Assembly (NCBI GenBank): GCA_017380355.1
Contig: JAFOED010000152.1
Coordinates: forward strand, 1 to 13,418
Length of the DNA: 13,418 nucleotides
Direction: 5' to 3'
Origin: Ruminococcus sp.
GTDB lineage: Bacteria > Bacillota > Clostridia > Oscillospirales > Acutalibacteraceae
Of the stretch, positions 5,908 through 12,191 are shown in pieces. The translations under genes were made by a program, and so were the position numbers. A model generated the notes under the pieces. That model saw nothing but the letters and a program-made list of their open reading frames with translations. It had not been told where the DNA came from and searched no databases. Positions within the stretch are counted from its first letter, which is position 1. Every line of letters begins with the position of its first letter.

Positions 5908-6441
5908 TATGTTTTTATGTATTTTTGTGAAGAGTTTAGTATGTTCAAGTAGCTTTACAAATGGCAGACCGAGTACAACGCAAATGCCAAATTCACCGAG
6001 TGCTACTAATCCACCCTGCAAAAGGAAGCTTGAAAAATGGAACGGCCCTTCAATCAGAAAGATTTCAAGTTCAAGTCCGATGATAATACCGTTAGCTAAC
6101 ACCGGCATCAAAGATGAAAGAACGGGAAGTTTAAGCACTCTGACATTTCTGAGCTTATACGCTGTAAATGCGGCTATAAATGTCGCGAACGTGCCACATA
6201 TCATATCAATAGGCAACGCACCAACGTTCACAATGTTAGAAATTAGTGTTCCAACAGTAAGTCCCCACACAGCCGACGGAGTAAACACGCACAAAAGACA
6301 CAAAATCTCTGATAATCTGAACTGCACCGCCATTGATGTAGTACCAGGAAGTAAAAACTCCTGTGCGTAAGTAAGTACGATGTATAGTGCTGCTATCATC
6401 GCACCTTCGACAAGGTAATAAACCTTCGAATTTGTTTTCAT
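5905..6441 (-). CDS. queT: QueT family transporter (ECF S component for queuosine precursors)
   Basis: An integral membrane protein of 178 aa, with about five or six hydrophobic segments, matching the QueT family. Such proteins are thought to capture a queuosine precursor (preQ0/preQ1 type) and work with a shared ECF energy module encoded elsewhere. Family-like blocks are MIAALYIVLTYA (about 15-26), VQFRLSEILCLL (about 40-51), NIVNVGALPIDMICG and LANGIIIGLELEIF. Two in-frame ATGs occur. The upstream one (6447) is only 2 nt from the AGAGG box and the second (6441) is 8 nt away, so 6441 is chosen. The gene has its own promoter at 6551-6579 and a structured leader. Substrate rests on family knowledge, not on residues seen here. 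Confidence 0.9.
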   Translation of the reverse strand: MKTNSKVYYLVEGAMIAALYIVLTYAQEFLLPGTTSMAVQFRLSEILCLLCVFTPSAVWGLTVGTLISNIVNVGALPIDMICGTFATFIAAFTAYKLRNVRVLKLPVLSSLMPVLANGIIIGLELEIFLIEGPFHFSSFLLQGGLVALGEFGICVVLGLPFVKLLEHTKLFTKIHKNI

Positions 6442-6453
6442 ATTCATTTCCTC

Positions 6454-6543
6454 TTTTACTTAGTTTTGTTTAAAGTCAGGAAGTTTTCGAACTGACTTGA
6501 GTAAGCAGAATAAATCCATAAGCACAGATCCTTTCGGCTCACA
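6454..6543 (-). promoter_or_regulatory. Structured queT leader, candidate preQ1-type riboswitch
   Basis: The leader (about 95 nt from predicted start to ATG) has a perfect 7-bp hairpin AAGTCAG/CTGACTT (6498-6492 with 6479-6473), followed by an A-rich tail, TAAACAAAACTAAG, that ends near the AGAGG box. A 6-bp helix GTGAGC/GCTTAC (6542-6537 with 6506-6501) lies upstream. A hairpin followed by an A-rich tail ending near the ribosome binding site recalls preQ1 riboswitches, and queT genes are known targets. The loop lacks the usual preQ1-I core and I cannot assign class I, II or III. Confidence 0.45.
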
Positions 6544-6550
6544 CTAGCGT

Positions 6551-6579
6551 ATTTTAGCACAAAATACCCTTTAATGCAA
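6551..6579 (-). promoter_or_regulatory. queT promoter
   Basis: On the minus strand TTGCAT (6579-6574), a 17-bp spacer and TAAAAT (6556-6551). Confidence 0.65.
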
Positions 6580-6592
6580 GTAAACACAGAAC

Positions 6593-6628
6593 AAAAATAA
6601 AACAGCCTCCCGATTTCTCGGGAGGCTG
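6593..6628 (-). terminator. Terminator at the end of the str operon (after tuf)
   Basis: On the minus strand CAGCCTCCCGA, a GAAA loop and TCGGGAGGCTG form an 11-bp GC-rich stem, followed by TTTTATTTTT. It lies about 50 nt after the tuf stop codon and just before the queT promoter. Confidence 0.95.
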
Positions 6629-6677
6629 CACTGCTTTGATATTGAGTTTCAGTTAAGGATAGTCCTTAGGTCTGAAA

Positions 6678-7880
6678 TTATTCGTTAACAGCGATAACTG
6701 CGCCTGAACCTACTGTTCTACCGCCTTCACGGATAGCGAAACGAAGACCAACTTCGATAGCGATAGGAGTGATGAGTTCAACGTCCATTTCAACGTTATC
6801 ACCAGGCATGCACATCTCTACGCCCTCTGGAAGTGAGATTGTACCTGTAACGTCTGTTGTTCTGAAGTAGAACTGTGGACGGTAGTTGTTAAAGAATGGT
6901 GTATGACGGCCACCTTCGTCCTTTGTAAGAACGTAAACCTGACCTCTAAACTTTGTGTGTGGCTGGATTGTGCCTGGCTTAGCAAGAACCTGACCTCTTT
7001 CGATCTCTGTTCTCTGAACACCACGGAGGAGTACACCTACGTTGTCGCCTGCCTCAGCATAGTCAAGAGTCTTTCTGAACATCTCAAGACCTGTAACAAC
7101 AACTTTTCTCTTCTCGTCTGTAAGACCAACGATTTCAACTTCCTCAGAAGTGTTGATCTGGCCTCTCTCTACTCTACCTGTAGCAACTGTACCACGGCCT
7201 GTGATTGTGAATACGTCCTCAACAGGCATAAGGAATGGCTGGTCAGCCTTTCTCTCTGGTGTTGGGATGAACTCGTCAACTGCAGCCATGAGCTCGTGGA
7301 TGCAAGCATACTCTGGAGCGTCGCCGTTTGTAGCAGCACTTGAAAGAGCAACGTAAGCAGAACCCTTGATGATTGGTGTGTCATCGCCAGGGAACTCGTA
7401 CTCGTTGAGGAGGTCACGGATGTCCATCTCTACGAGCTCGAGGAGCTCTTCGTCGTCAACCTGGTCGCACTTGTTCATGAATACAACGATGTATGGAACG
7501 CCTACCTGACGAGAAAGAAGGATGTGCTCTCTTGTCTGTGGCATAGGACCATCAGCAGCAGAAACTACGAGGATAGCGCCGTCCATCTGAGCAGCACCTG
7601 TGATCATGTTCTTAACGTAGTCAGCGTGTCCTGGACAGTCAACGTGTGCATAGTGACGTGACTCTGTCTGATACTCTACGTGAGCTGTGTTGATTGTGAT
7701 ACCACGCTCTCTCTCTTCTGGAGCCTTATCGATGTTTGCATAATCAACGAATTCAGCGTCGCCACCGAGGTTTAAAACCTTTGTGATAGCAGCTGTAAGT
7801 GTTGTTTTACCGTGGTCAACGTGACCGATAGTACCGATGTTAACATGCGGCTTACTTCTTTCAAACTTTTCTCTTGCCAT
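6678..7880 (-). CDS. tuf: Elongation factor Tu
   Basis: This GTPase delivers aminoacyl-tRNA to the ribosome A site. At 400 aa it is full length. The G1 loop GHVDHGKT is at 19-26, G3 DCPGHADY at 81-88, G4 NKCD at 136-139 and G5 GSA near 173-175. Domains 2 and 3 follow (VFTITGRGTVATGRVERG; GGRHTPFFNNYRPQFYFRTTDVTG), and the end VGSGAVIAVNE is typical. The frame is open 20 codons upstream, but the ATG at 7880 is the true start: MAREKFERSKPHVNIG is the conserved N-terminus and GGGAGG lies 8-9 nt ahead. It is the last gene of the str operon, 115 bp after fusA, and also has its own promoter there, as expected for a very highly expressed protein. Confidence 0.99.
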   Translation of the reverse strand: MAREKFERSKPHVNIGTIGHVDHGKTTLTAAITKVLNLGGDAEFVDYANIDKAPEERERGITINTAHVEYQTESRHYAHVDCPGHADYVKNMITGAAQMDGAILVVSAADGPMPQTREHILLSRQVGVPYIVVFMNKCDQVDDEELLELVEMDIRDLLNEYEFPGDDTPIIKGSAYVALSSAATNGDAPEYACIHELMAAVDEFIPTPERKADQPFLMPVEDVFTITGRGTVATGRVERGQINTSEEVEIVGLTDEKRKVVVTGLEMFRKTLDYAEAGDNVGVLLRGVQRTEIERGQVLAKPGTIQPHTKFRGQVYVLTKDEGGRHTPFFNNYRPQFYFRTTDVTGTISLPEGVEMCMPGDNVEMDVELITPIAIEVGLRFAIREGGRTVGSGAVIAVNE

Positions 7881-7930
7881 TGGAAATTTCCTCCCTTTAT
7901 TTGTTAAAATAATTAACCTTAGTTGAGCAT

Positions 7931-7959
7931 ATTGTAGCAATTATTTATAAAAATTGCAA
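7931..7959 (-). promoter_or_regulatory. Internal promoter for tuf
   Basis: In the fusA-tuf gap the minus strand has TTGCAA (7959-7954), a 17-bp spacer and TACAAT (7936-7931). No strong terminator is seen after fusA, so tuf would be read both from the operon promoter and from this one. Confidence 0.65.
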
Positions 7960-7995
7960 TAGCTTTTGATAATTTGTGCAAATATTATTTAAAAA

Positions 7996-10074
7996 TTAGT
8001 CCTTCTTTGCACGCTCGGACATAATCTCATCGCCGACTGACTTTGGAACTTCATCGTGATGTGATGGCTCCATAACGTACTGGCCACGACCCTGTGTCTT
8101 TGAACGGAGGTCTGTAGCGTAGCCGAACATGTTAGAAAGTGGAACGTTAGCAGTAATTCTAGCTGTACCGTTCTCGATTTCCTGACCTGTAACAGCGCCA
8201 CGACGTGAGTTGAAATCGCCGAATACTGTACCAGCGTATTCCTCAGGAACAACAACAGAAACCTTCATGATAGGCTCGAGAAGAACTGGATCAGCCTTTC
8301 TCATAGCCTCTTTGAATGCCATAGAACCGGCAATCTTAAATGCCATTTCTGAAGAGTCAACTTCGTGGTATGAACCATCGTAGAGTTCAACCTTAACGTC
8401 AACTACGTTGTAACCTGCTAAAATACCAGAGAGCATAGCGCCCTGTACACCTGCGTCAACAGCAGGAATGTATTCCTTAGGGATAGCACCGCCGACAACT
8501 GAGTTTACGAACTCGTAGCCCTTTGTTGGGTTTGGAGCGATTCTCATCTTAACGTGACCGTACTGACCCTTACCACCTGACTGACGAGCGTATTTCTGGT
8601 CAACGTCAGCTTCAGCGCGGATAGTCTCTTTATAAGCAACCTGTGGCTTACCGATGTTAGCTTCAACCTTGAACTCTCTGAGGAGTCGGTCAACGATGAT
8701 CTCGAGGTGGAGCTCACCCATACCAGCGATGATTGTCTGGCCTGTTTCTTCATCAGTGTAAGCCTTGAATGTTGGGTCTTCTTCTGCAAGTTTTGCAAGA
8801 GCAATACCCATCTTCTCCTGGCCTGCTTTTGTCTTTGGCTCGATAGCAACCTTGATAACTGGCTCTGGGAACTCCATAGACTCAAGGATAACTGCGTGAT
8901 CCTCGTCACAGAGTGTGTCACCTGTTGTAGTGTGCTTTAAGCCTACTGCAGCAGCGATATCACCTGCGTAGCAGCAGTCGATATCTTTTCTGTCGTTAGC
9001 GTGCATCTGTAAGATACGGCCAACTCTTTCTGTTCTGTCCTTAGTAGAGTTGAATACTGCAGTACCCTTATCAACTTTACCTGAATATACTCTGAAGAAG
9101 CAGAGCTTACCAACGTATGGGTCTGTAGCAATCTTGAACGCAAGAGCAGCAAAAGGCTCTGTGTCAGAAGAATGTCTCTCAACCTCTTCGCCTGTCTCAC
9201 AGTCAACACCCTTGATAGCTGGGATGTCTGTTGGAGCTGGCATGTAGTCGATAACTGCGTCGAGTAACTTCTGAACACCCTTGTTACGGTATGAAGTACC
9301 GCAGCAAACAGGAACCATTTCATTAGCGATAGTAGCCTTACGGATAGCAGCCTTGATCTCATCTACTGTGAGCTCTTCGCCGCCGAAGTATTTCTCCATA
9401 AGCTCTTCAGAAGTTTCAGCAACTGCCTCGATTAAAGCATCGTGGTACTCAGCTACCTTATCCATCATATCCTCAGGGATATCGATCTGGATTCTTTCCT
9501 CGCCGTTCTTACCGCCGTATGTTTCAGCAGTCATAGTAACGAGGTCGATGATACCGTTGAATGTGTCTTCTACACCGATTGGAAGCTGAATCGGAACAGC
9601 ATTACACTTAAGTCTGTCCTTCATCATCTGTACAACGTGGTAGAAATCAGCACCCATGATGTCCATCTTATTTACATAAACCATTCTTGGAACCTTGTAG
9701 TTGTCAGCCTGACGCCATACTGTCTCTGACTGTGGCTCAACGCCGCCCTTAGCACAAAGTACTGTTACAGAGCCGTCGAGTACACGCAGTGAACGCTCAA
9801 CTTCTACTGTGAAGTCAACGTGTCCCGGAGTGTCGATGATGTTGATTCTGTTGTCTTTCCAGAAACAGGTTGTAGCCGCAGATGTGATAGTGATACCACG
9901 CTCCTGCTCCTGCTCCATCCAGTCCATGGTAGCAGCGCCTTCGTGTGTTTCACCGATTTTGTGGTTTACACCTGTGTAGTACAGAATTCTTTCTGTAGTA
10001 GTTGTTTTACCGGCATCGATGTGCGCCATGATACCGATGTTTCTAGTATTTTCAAGCGATACCTGCCTTGGCAT
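7996..10074 (-). CDS. fusA: Elongation factor G
   Basis: The ribosomal translocase GTPase, which moves tRNAs and mRNA after peptide bond formation and helps recycle ribosomes. At 692 aa it has the usual length. G1 AHIDAGKT is at 17-24, the switch I region near 56-66 (QERGITITSA), G3 DTPGHVDF at 81-88 and G4 NKMD at 135-138. Domain II to V segments follow, such as GMGELHLEIIVDRLLREFKV (domain III) and GPQY-type GGKGQYGHVKMRIAP (domain IV). The end (ERAKKD) is complete. GGAGG lies about 6 nt before the ATG. It sits 35 nt after rpsG in the standard str order. Because it lies next to rpsG and tuf it is the housekeeping copy, not a paralogue. Confidence 0.99.
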   Translation of the reverse strand: MPRQVSLENTRNIGIMAHIDAGKTTTTERILYYTGVNHKIGETHEGAATMDWMEQEQERGITITSAATTCFWKDNRINIIDTPGHVDFTVEVERSLRVLDGSVTVLCAKGGVEPQSETVWRQADNYKVPRMVYVNKMDIMGADFYHVVQMMKDRLKCNAVPIQLPIGVEDTFNGIIDLVTMTAETYGGKNGEERIQIDIPEDMMDKVAEYHDALIEAVAETSEELMEKYFGGEELTVDEIKAAIRKATIANEMVPVCCGTSYRNKGVQKLLDAVIDYMPAPTDIPAIKGVDCETGEEVERHSSDTEPFAALAFKIATDPYVGKLCFFRVYSGKVDKGTAVFNSTKDRTERVGRILQMHANDRKDIDCCYAGDIAAAVGLKHTTTGDTLCDEDHAVILESMEFPEPVIKVAIEPKTKAGQEKMGIALAKLAEEDPTFKAYTDEETGQTIIAGMGELHLEIIVDRLLREFKVEANIGKPQVAYKETIRAEADVDQKYARQSGGKGQYGHVKMRIAPNPTKGYEFVNSVVGGAIPKEYIPAVDAGVQGAMLSGILAGYNVVDVKVELYDGSYHEVDSSEMAFKIAGSMAFKEAMRKADPVLLEPIMKVSVVVPEEYAGTVFGDFNSRRGAVTGQEIENGTARITANVPLSNMFGYATDLRSKTQGRGQYVMEPSHHDEVPKSVGDEIMSERAKKD

Positions 10075-10109
10075 AATATCCTCCTTCGTATCTAATCCTA
10101 GAGACTATA

Positions 10110-10580
10110 TTACCAACTATAGTGAGCAAAAGCCTTGTTAGCCTCAGCCATCTTGTGTGTGTCTTCGCGCTTCTTGAACGCGCCACCAGCACCATTGACT
10201 GCATCAAGGATCTCACCGGCAAGTCTCTCTTTCATTGTTCTCTCGCTTCTAGCTCTTGAATATGTTGTGAGCCATCTAAGACCAAGTGTCTGCTTTCTAG
10301 CGTCTCTTACCTTGATTGGAACCTGGTAAGTTGCACCGCCGACACGTCTAGCCTTAACTTCGAGCTCTGGCATTACGTTTTCCATAGCCTGCTCGAAAAC
10401 TTCGAGAGCGTCCTTACCTGTCTTAGTAGCGATGATGTCGAATGCACCATAAACAATTTTCTGAGCAACACCCTTTTTGCCGTCGAGCATGATGTTGTTG
10501 ATAAGACGAGTAACGAGCTTTGAGTTATAAACCGGATCTGGCAAAACATCACGTTTTGCGATCTGACCTCTTCTTGGCAT
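10110..10580 (-). CDS. rpsG: 30S ribosomal protein S7
   Basis: S7 binds the 3' major domain of 16S rRNA and starts assembly of the 30S head. It is 156 aa, full length. Recognisable parts are the N-terminus MPRRGQIAKRDVLPDPVYNS, VTRLINNIMLDGKKGVAQKI near 24-43, the rRNA/E-site hairpin region VGGATYQVPIKVRDARKQTL near 80-99, and LRWLTTYSRARSERTMKERL near 101-120. The end (NKAFAHYSW) is the common C-terminus. GGAGGG lies about 9 nt before the ATG. It is the second gene of the str operon, 140 nt after rpsL. In E. coli, S7 represses this operon by binding the S12-S7 gap; whether it does so here is unknown. Confidence 0.99.
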   Translation of the reverse strand: MPRRGQIAKRDVLPDPVYNSKLVTRLINNIMLDGKKGVAQKIVYGAFDIIATKTGKDALEVFEQAMENVMPELEVKARRVGGATYQVPIKVRDARKQTLGLRWLTTYSRARSERTMKERLAGEILDAVNGAGGAFKKREDTHKMAEANKAFAHYSW

Positions 10581-10720
10581 CTTTACTTCCCTCCTTCACA
10601 AATATTGAGAAATCTTAGGTACTCGAAAGTGACTAACCCCCGTATATGCACACAGAGGTCTATATATAAACCACTGTAGCTATACAGTTTCAGTTAATTT
10701 AACTGTGAGTCGTCAATTCC
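10581..10720 (-). other. Intercistronic region between rpsL and rpsG with two hairpins
   Basis: This 140-nt gap is long for a ribosomal protein operon. It carries CAGTTA-AAT-TAACTG (10705-10691) and ACTGTA-TAGC-TACAGT (10688-10673), two perfect 6-bp hairpins side by side. No T tract follows, so they are not terminators. By analogy with E. coli they may belong to an S7 binding site, but sequence likeness to the E. coli site is not evident to me. Confidence 0.4.
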
Positions 10721-11134
10721 TTACTTCTTTGGACGCTTTGCGCCATACTTTGATCTAGCCTGATTACGGCCTGAAACACCCTGTGTATCGAGTGTACCAC
10801 GGATAATATGGTAACGTACACCAGGTAAGTCCTTAACACGTCCGCCACGAATAAGAACAACTGAGTGCTCCTGAAGGTTGTGGCCAACGCCAGGGATGTA
10901 GGAACTGACTTCGATACCGTTTGAAAGTCTTACTCTGGCGATCTTTCTGAGCGCTGAGTTAGGCTTCTTAGGAGTAGCTGTCTTTACTGCAGTACAAACG
11001 CCACGCTTCTGTGGAGACTGCTGGTTGATAGCCTTGTTCTTCTGTGAGTTCCAGCCTTTTAAGAGTGCAGGTGCTGTAGACTTCTTAACACTTACCTCTC
11101 TGCCCTTACGAACTAACTGATTAAAGGTTGGCAT
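10721..11134 (-). CDS. rpsL: 30S ribosomal protein S12
   Basis: S12 sits at the decoding centre of the 30S subunit and controls accuracy. It is 137 aa, the Gram-positive form, with an insertion near 24-38 relative to E. coli S12. The conserved blocks are TATPKKPNSALRK (52-64) and RGGRVKDLPGVRYHIIRGTL (96-115). The lysines that mutate in streptomycin resistance (TPKKPNS Lys56/57 and VKDLP Lys101) are wild type, so no target-based resistance is predicted. Asp102 is the usual methylthiolation site. The frame is open 24 codons further upstream, but MPTFNQLVRKGRE is the universal start and AAAGGAGG lies ahead of the ATG at 11134. It is the first gene of the str operon, after a ~200-nt leader. Confidence 0.98.
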   Translation of the reverse strand: MPTFNQLVRKGREVSVKKSTAPALLKGWNSQKNKAINQQSPQKRGVCTAVKTATPKKPNSALRKIARVRLSNGIEVSSYIPGVGHNLQEHSVVLIRGGRVKDLPGVRYHIIRGTLDTQGVSGRNQARSKYGAKRPKK

Positions 11135-11335
11135 TAATTTCTTCCTCCTTTCCAAAGTTATAAGAAAATTAACCGCAAAAGATAAACTTTTGCTATATGT
11201 CAACAAAACGCATTATGGGCGTTTGTAAACACGCTGAATTTAATTGTAGGATTTGCACTAAAAAGCGAGATGAAATCAGCGTTTTTTAAAGGTTTTCACC
11301 AACACAAAGACGCTATTACACATCCTATCCCACGA
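11135..11335 (-). promoter_or_regulatory. str operon (rpsL) leader with alternative complementary segments
   Basis: On the minus strand, five segments are alternately complementary: (1) AGCGT 11314-11310; (2) ACGCTGA 11282-11276; (3) TCAGCGT 11237-11231, running into GCGTGTTT; (4) AAACGC 11224-11219; (5) GCGTTT 11211-11206. Pairs 1:2 (5 bp) and 3:4 exclude pairs 2:3 (7 bp) and 4:5 (6 bp). TAGGAT (11327-11322) can also pair with ATCCTA (11252-11247) in the loop of 2:3. A perfect 7-bp hairpin GCAAAAG/CTTTTGC (11193-11175) sits 30-40 nt before the ribosome binding site. No reading frame or known riboswitch is seen. Confidence 0.5.
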
Positions 11336-11371
11336 TTATCGATAATACCACAAATGTAACCCTTTTGTCAA
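11335..11371 (-). promoter_or_regulatory. str operon promoter
   Basis: On the minus strand TTGACA (11371-11366), an 18-bp spacer and TATTAT (11347-11342). A perfect 12-bp palindrome ATTATCGATAAT at 11335-11346 overlaps the -10 box and the start site; it may be an operator or chance. Confidence 0.85.
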
Positions 11372-11425
11372 CATTTTTTTGAACAATAAGCAAGATAAAA
11401 TATACTGTTTAAGCTGAAGATATTA

Positions 11426-11454
11426 TTGACTTGAGGTAGTTTATTCTATACAAT
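11426..11454 (+). promoter_or_regulatory. Promoter of the flavin reductase-rubredoxin gene
   Basis: TTGACT (11426-11431), a 17-bp spacer and TACAAT (11449-11454). It is divergent from the str promoter, with the two -35 boxes about 55 bp apart. Confidence 0.75.
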
Positions 11455-11494
11455 TATATATATAATAATATAAAAAACCCGATGGAGGTATTTT

Positions 11495-12100
11495 ATGAGT
11501 AAAAAAATCAACCTGAAAGCACTTTTTAACCTTGGTTACGGTCTGTATATACTGACCGCTAAAGATGGCGACAAGGACAATGCATGTATCGTAAACGCTG
11601 TTATGCAATTAACTGATAATAAAGTTGCTGTTGCGATAAACAAACAGAACTTAACCCACGATATGGTGAAAAAAACAGGTCTTTTAAACGTTAACTGTCT
11701 CACAGAGGACACTCCGTTCGAGATTTTCGAGTATTTTGGATTTAAAAGCGGTAAAGACACAGAAAAATTTGTTTCACCACATCTACAGCGCAGTGATAAC
11801 TCGCTTGTAATTCAGCCACATTATTCAAACTCGTACCTGTCGCTTAAGGTAGAAAGCGAAGTAGAGCTGGACACTCACACTCTCTTTATTTGTGAGCTTA
11901 CAGAAGCGAAAGTTTTATCGGATAAACCGACGATGACCTACGAGTACTACCACAAAAATGTAAAGCCACAGCCACAAAAGAAATCTAAAGGTTATGTGTG
12001 CACTGTTTGCGGTTATGTATACGAAGGTGATGAGTTACCAGAAGGCTATATCTGTCCACTGTGCAAACACGGTGTAGAAGCGTTTGAGAAAATTGATTAA
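11495..12100 (+). CDS. Flavin reductase-like protein with C-terminal rubredoxin domain (high-molecular-weight rubredoxin type)
   Basis: A 201-aa soluble two-domain redox protein. Residues 1-155 match the FMN-binding flavin reductase-like fold (GYGLYILTAKDGDKDNACIV, then NAVMQLTDNKVAVAINK near the N-terminus; EYFGFKSGKDTEKF near 79-92). Residues 166-200 are a short rubredoxin-like domain with Cys169-x2-Cys172 and Cys187-x2-Cys190 as the iron site; it resembles the rubrerythrin type more than full-length rubredoxin. The layout matches Hrb of acetogens such as Moorella, which passes electrons from NADH to a flavodiiron protein that reduces O2 or NO. A similar stress role is inference; no partner gene is in this window. 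GGAGG is 6 nt before the ATG. It lies opposite to its neighbours, between rpoC and rpsL, with its own promoter and terminator. Confidence 0.92.
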   Translation: MSKKINLKALFNLGYGLYILTAKDGDKDNACIVNAVMQLTDNKVAVAINKQNLTHDMVKKTGLLNVNCLTEDTPFEIFEYFGFKSGKDTEKFVSPHLQRSDNSLVIQPHYSNSYLSLKVESEVELDTHTLFICELTEAKVLSDKPTMTYEYYHKNVKPQPQKKSKGYVCTVCGYVYEGDELPEGYICPLCKHGVEAFEKID

Positions 12101-12110
12101 ATCTAAAAGC

Positions 12111-12142
12111 AACGGCTCAGGAGAAAATCCTGAGCCGTTTTT
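12111..12142 (+). terminator. Terminator after the flavin reductase-rubredoxin gene
   Basis: AACGGCTCAGGA, a GAAAA loop and TCCTGAGCCGTT form a 12-bp stem ending in five Ts. It starts about 10 nt after the stop codon. Confidence 0.95.
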
Positions 12143-12149
12143 GTATAAC

Positions 12150-12176
12150 AAAAAGGGAGAGCAAGCGCTCTCCCTT
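12150..12176 (-). terminator. Terminator after rpoC
   Basis: On the minus strand AAGGGAGAGC (12176-12167), a 4-nt loop and GCTCTCCCTT (12162-12153) form a 10-bp stem followed by Ts. It stands 7 bp from the opposite terminator and ends the rpo operon before the str operon. Confidence 0.93.
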
Positions 12177-12191
12177 AATATTTATTAAGTT

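Noticed and set aside
5894..6370. 158-aa plus-strand open frame opposite queT
   Set aside because: It begins inside the bidirectional terminator and lies wholly over queT, whose membrane protein sequence is clear; composition looks like antisense read-through.
6903..7343. 146-aa plus-strand open frame antisense to tuf
   Set aside because: It is a shadow of the highly biased tuf coding sequence, with no ribosome binding site and no family likeness. The same holds for similar frames over fusA, rpsL, proS and rpoC.
11170..11205. Second promoter in the rpsL leader from a TTGACA on the minus strand
   Set aside because: No -10 hexamer lies 16-18 bp downstream; the sequence there is the GCAAAAG/CTTTTGC hairpin.
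11206..11224. Intrinsic terminator in the rpsL leader (AAACGC/GCGTTT)
   Set aside because: The 6-bp stem is short and the following T run is broken by G, so it is too weak to call a terminator by itself.
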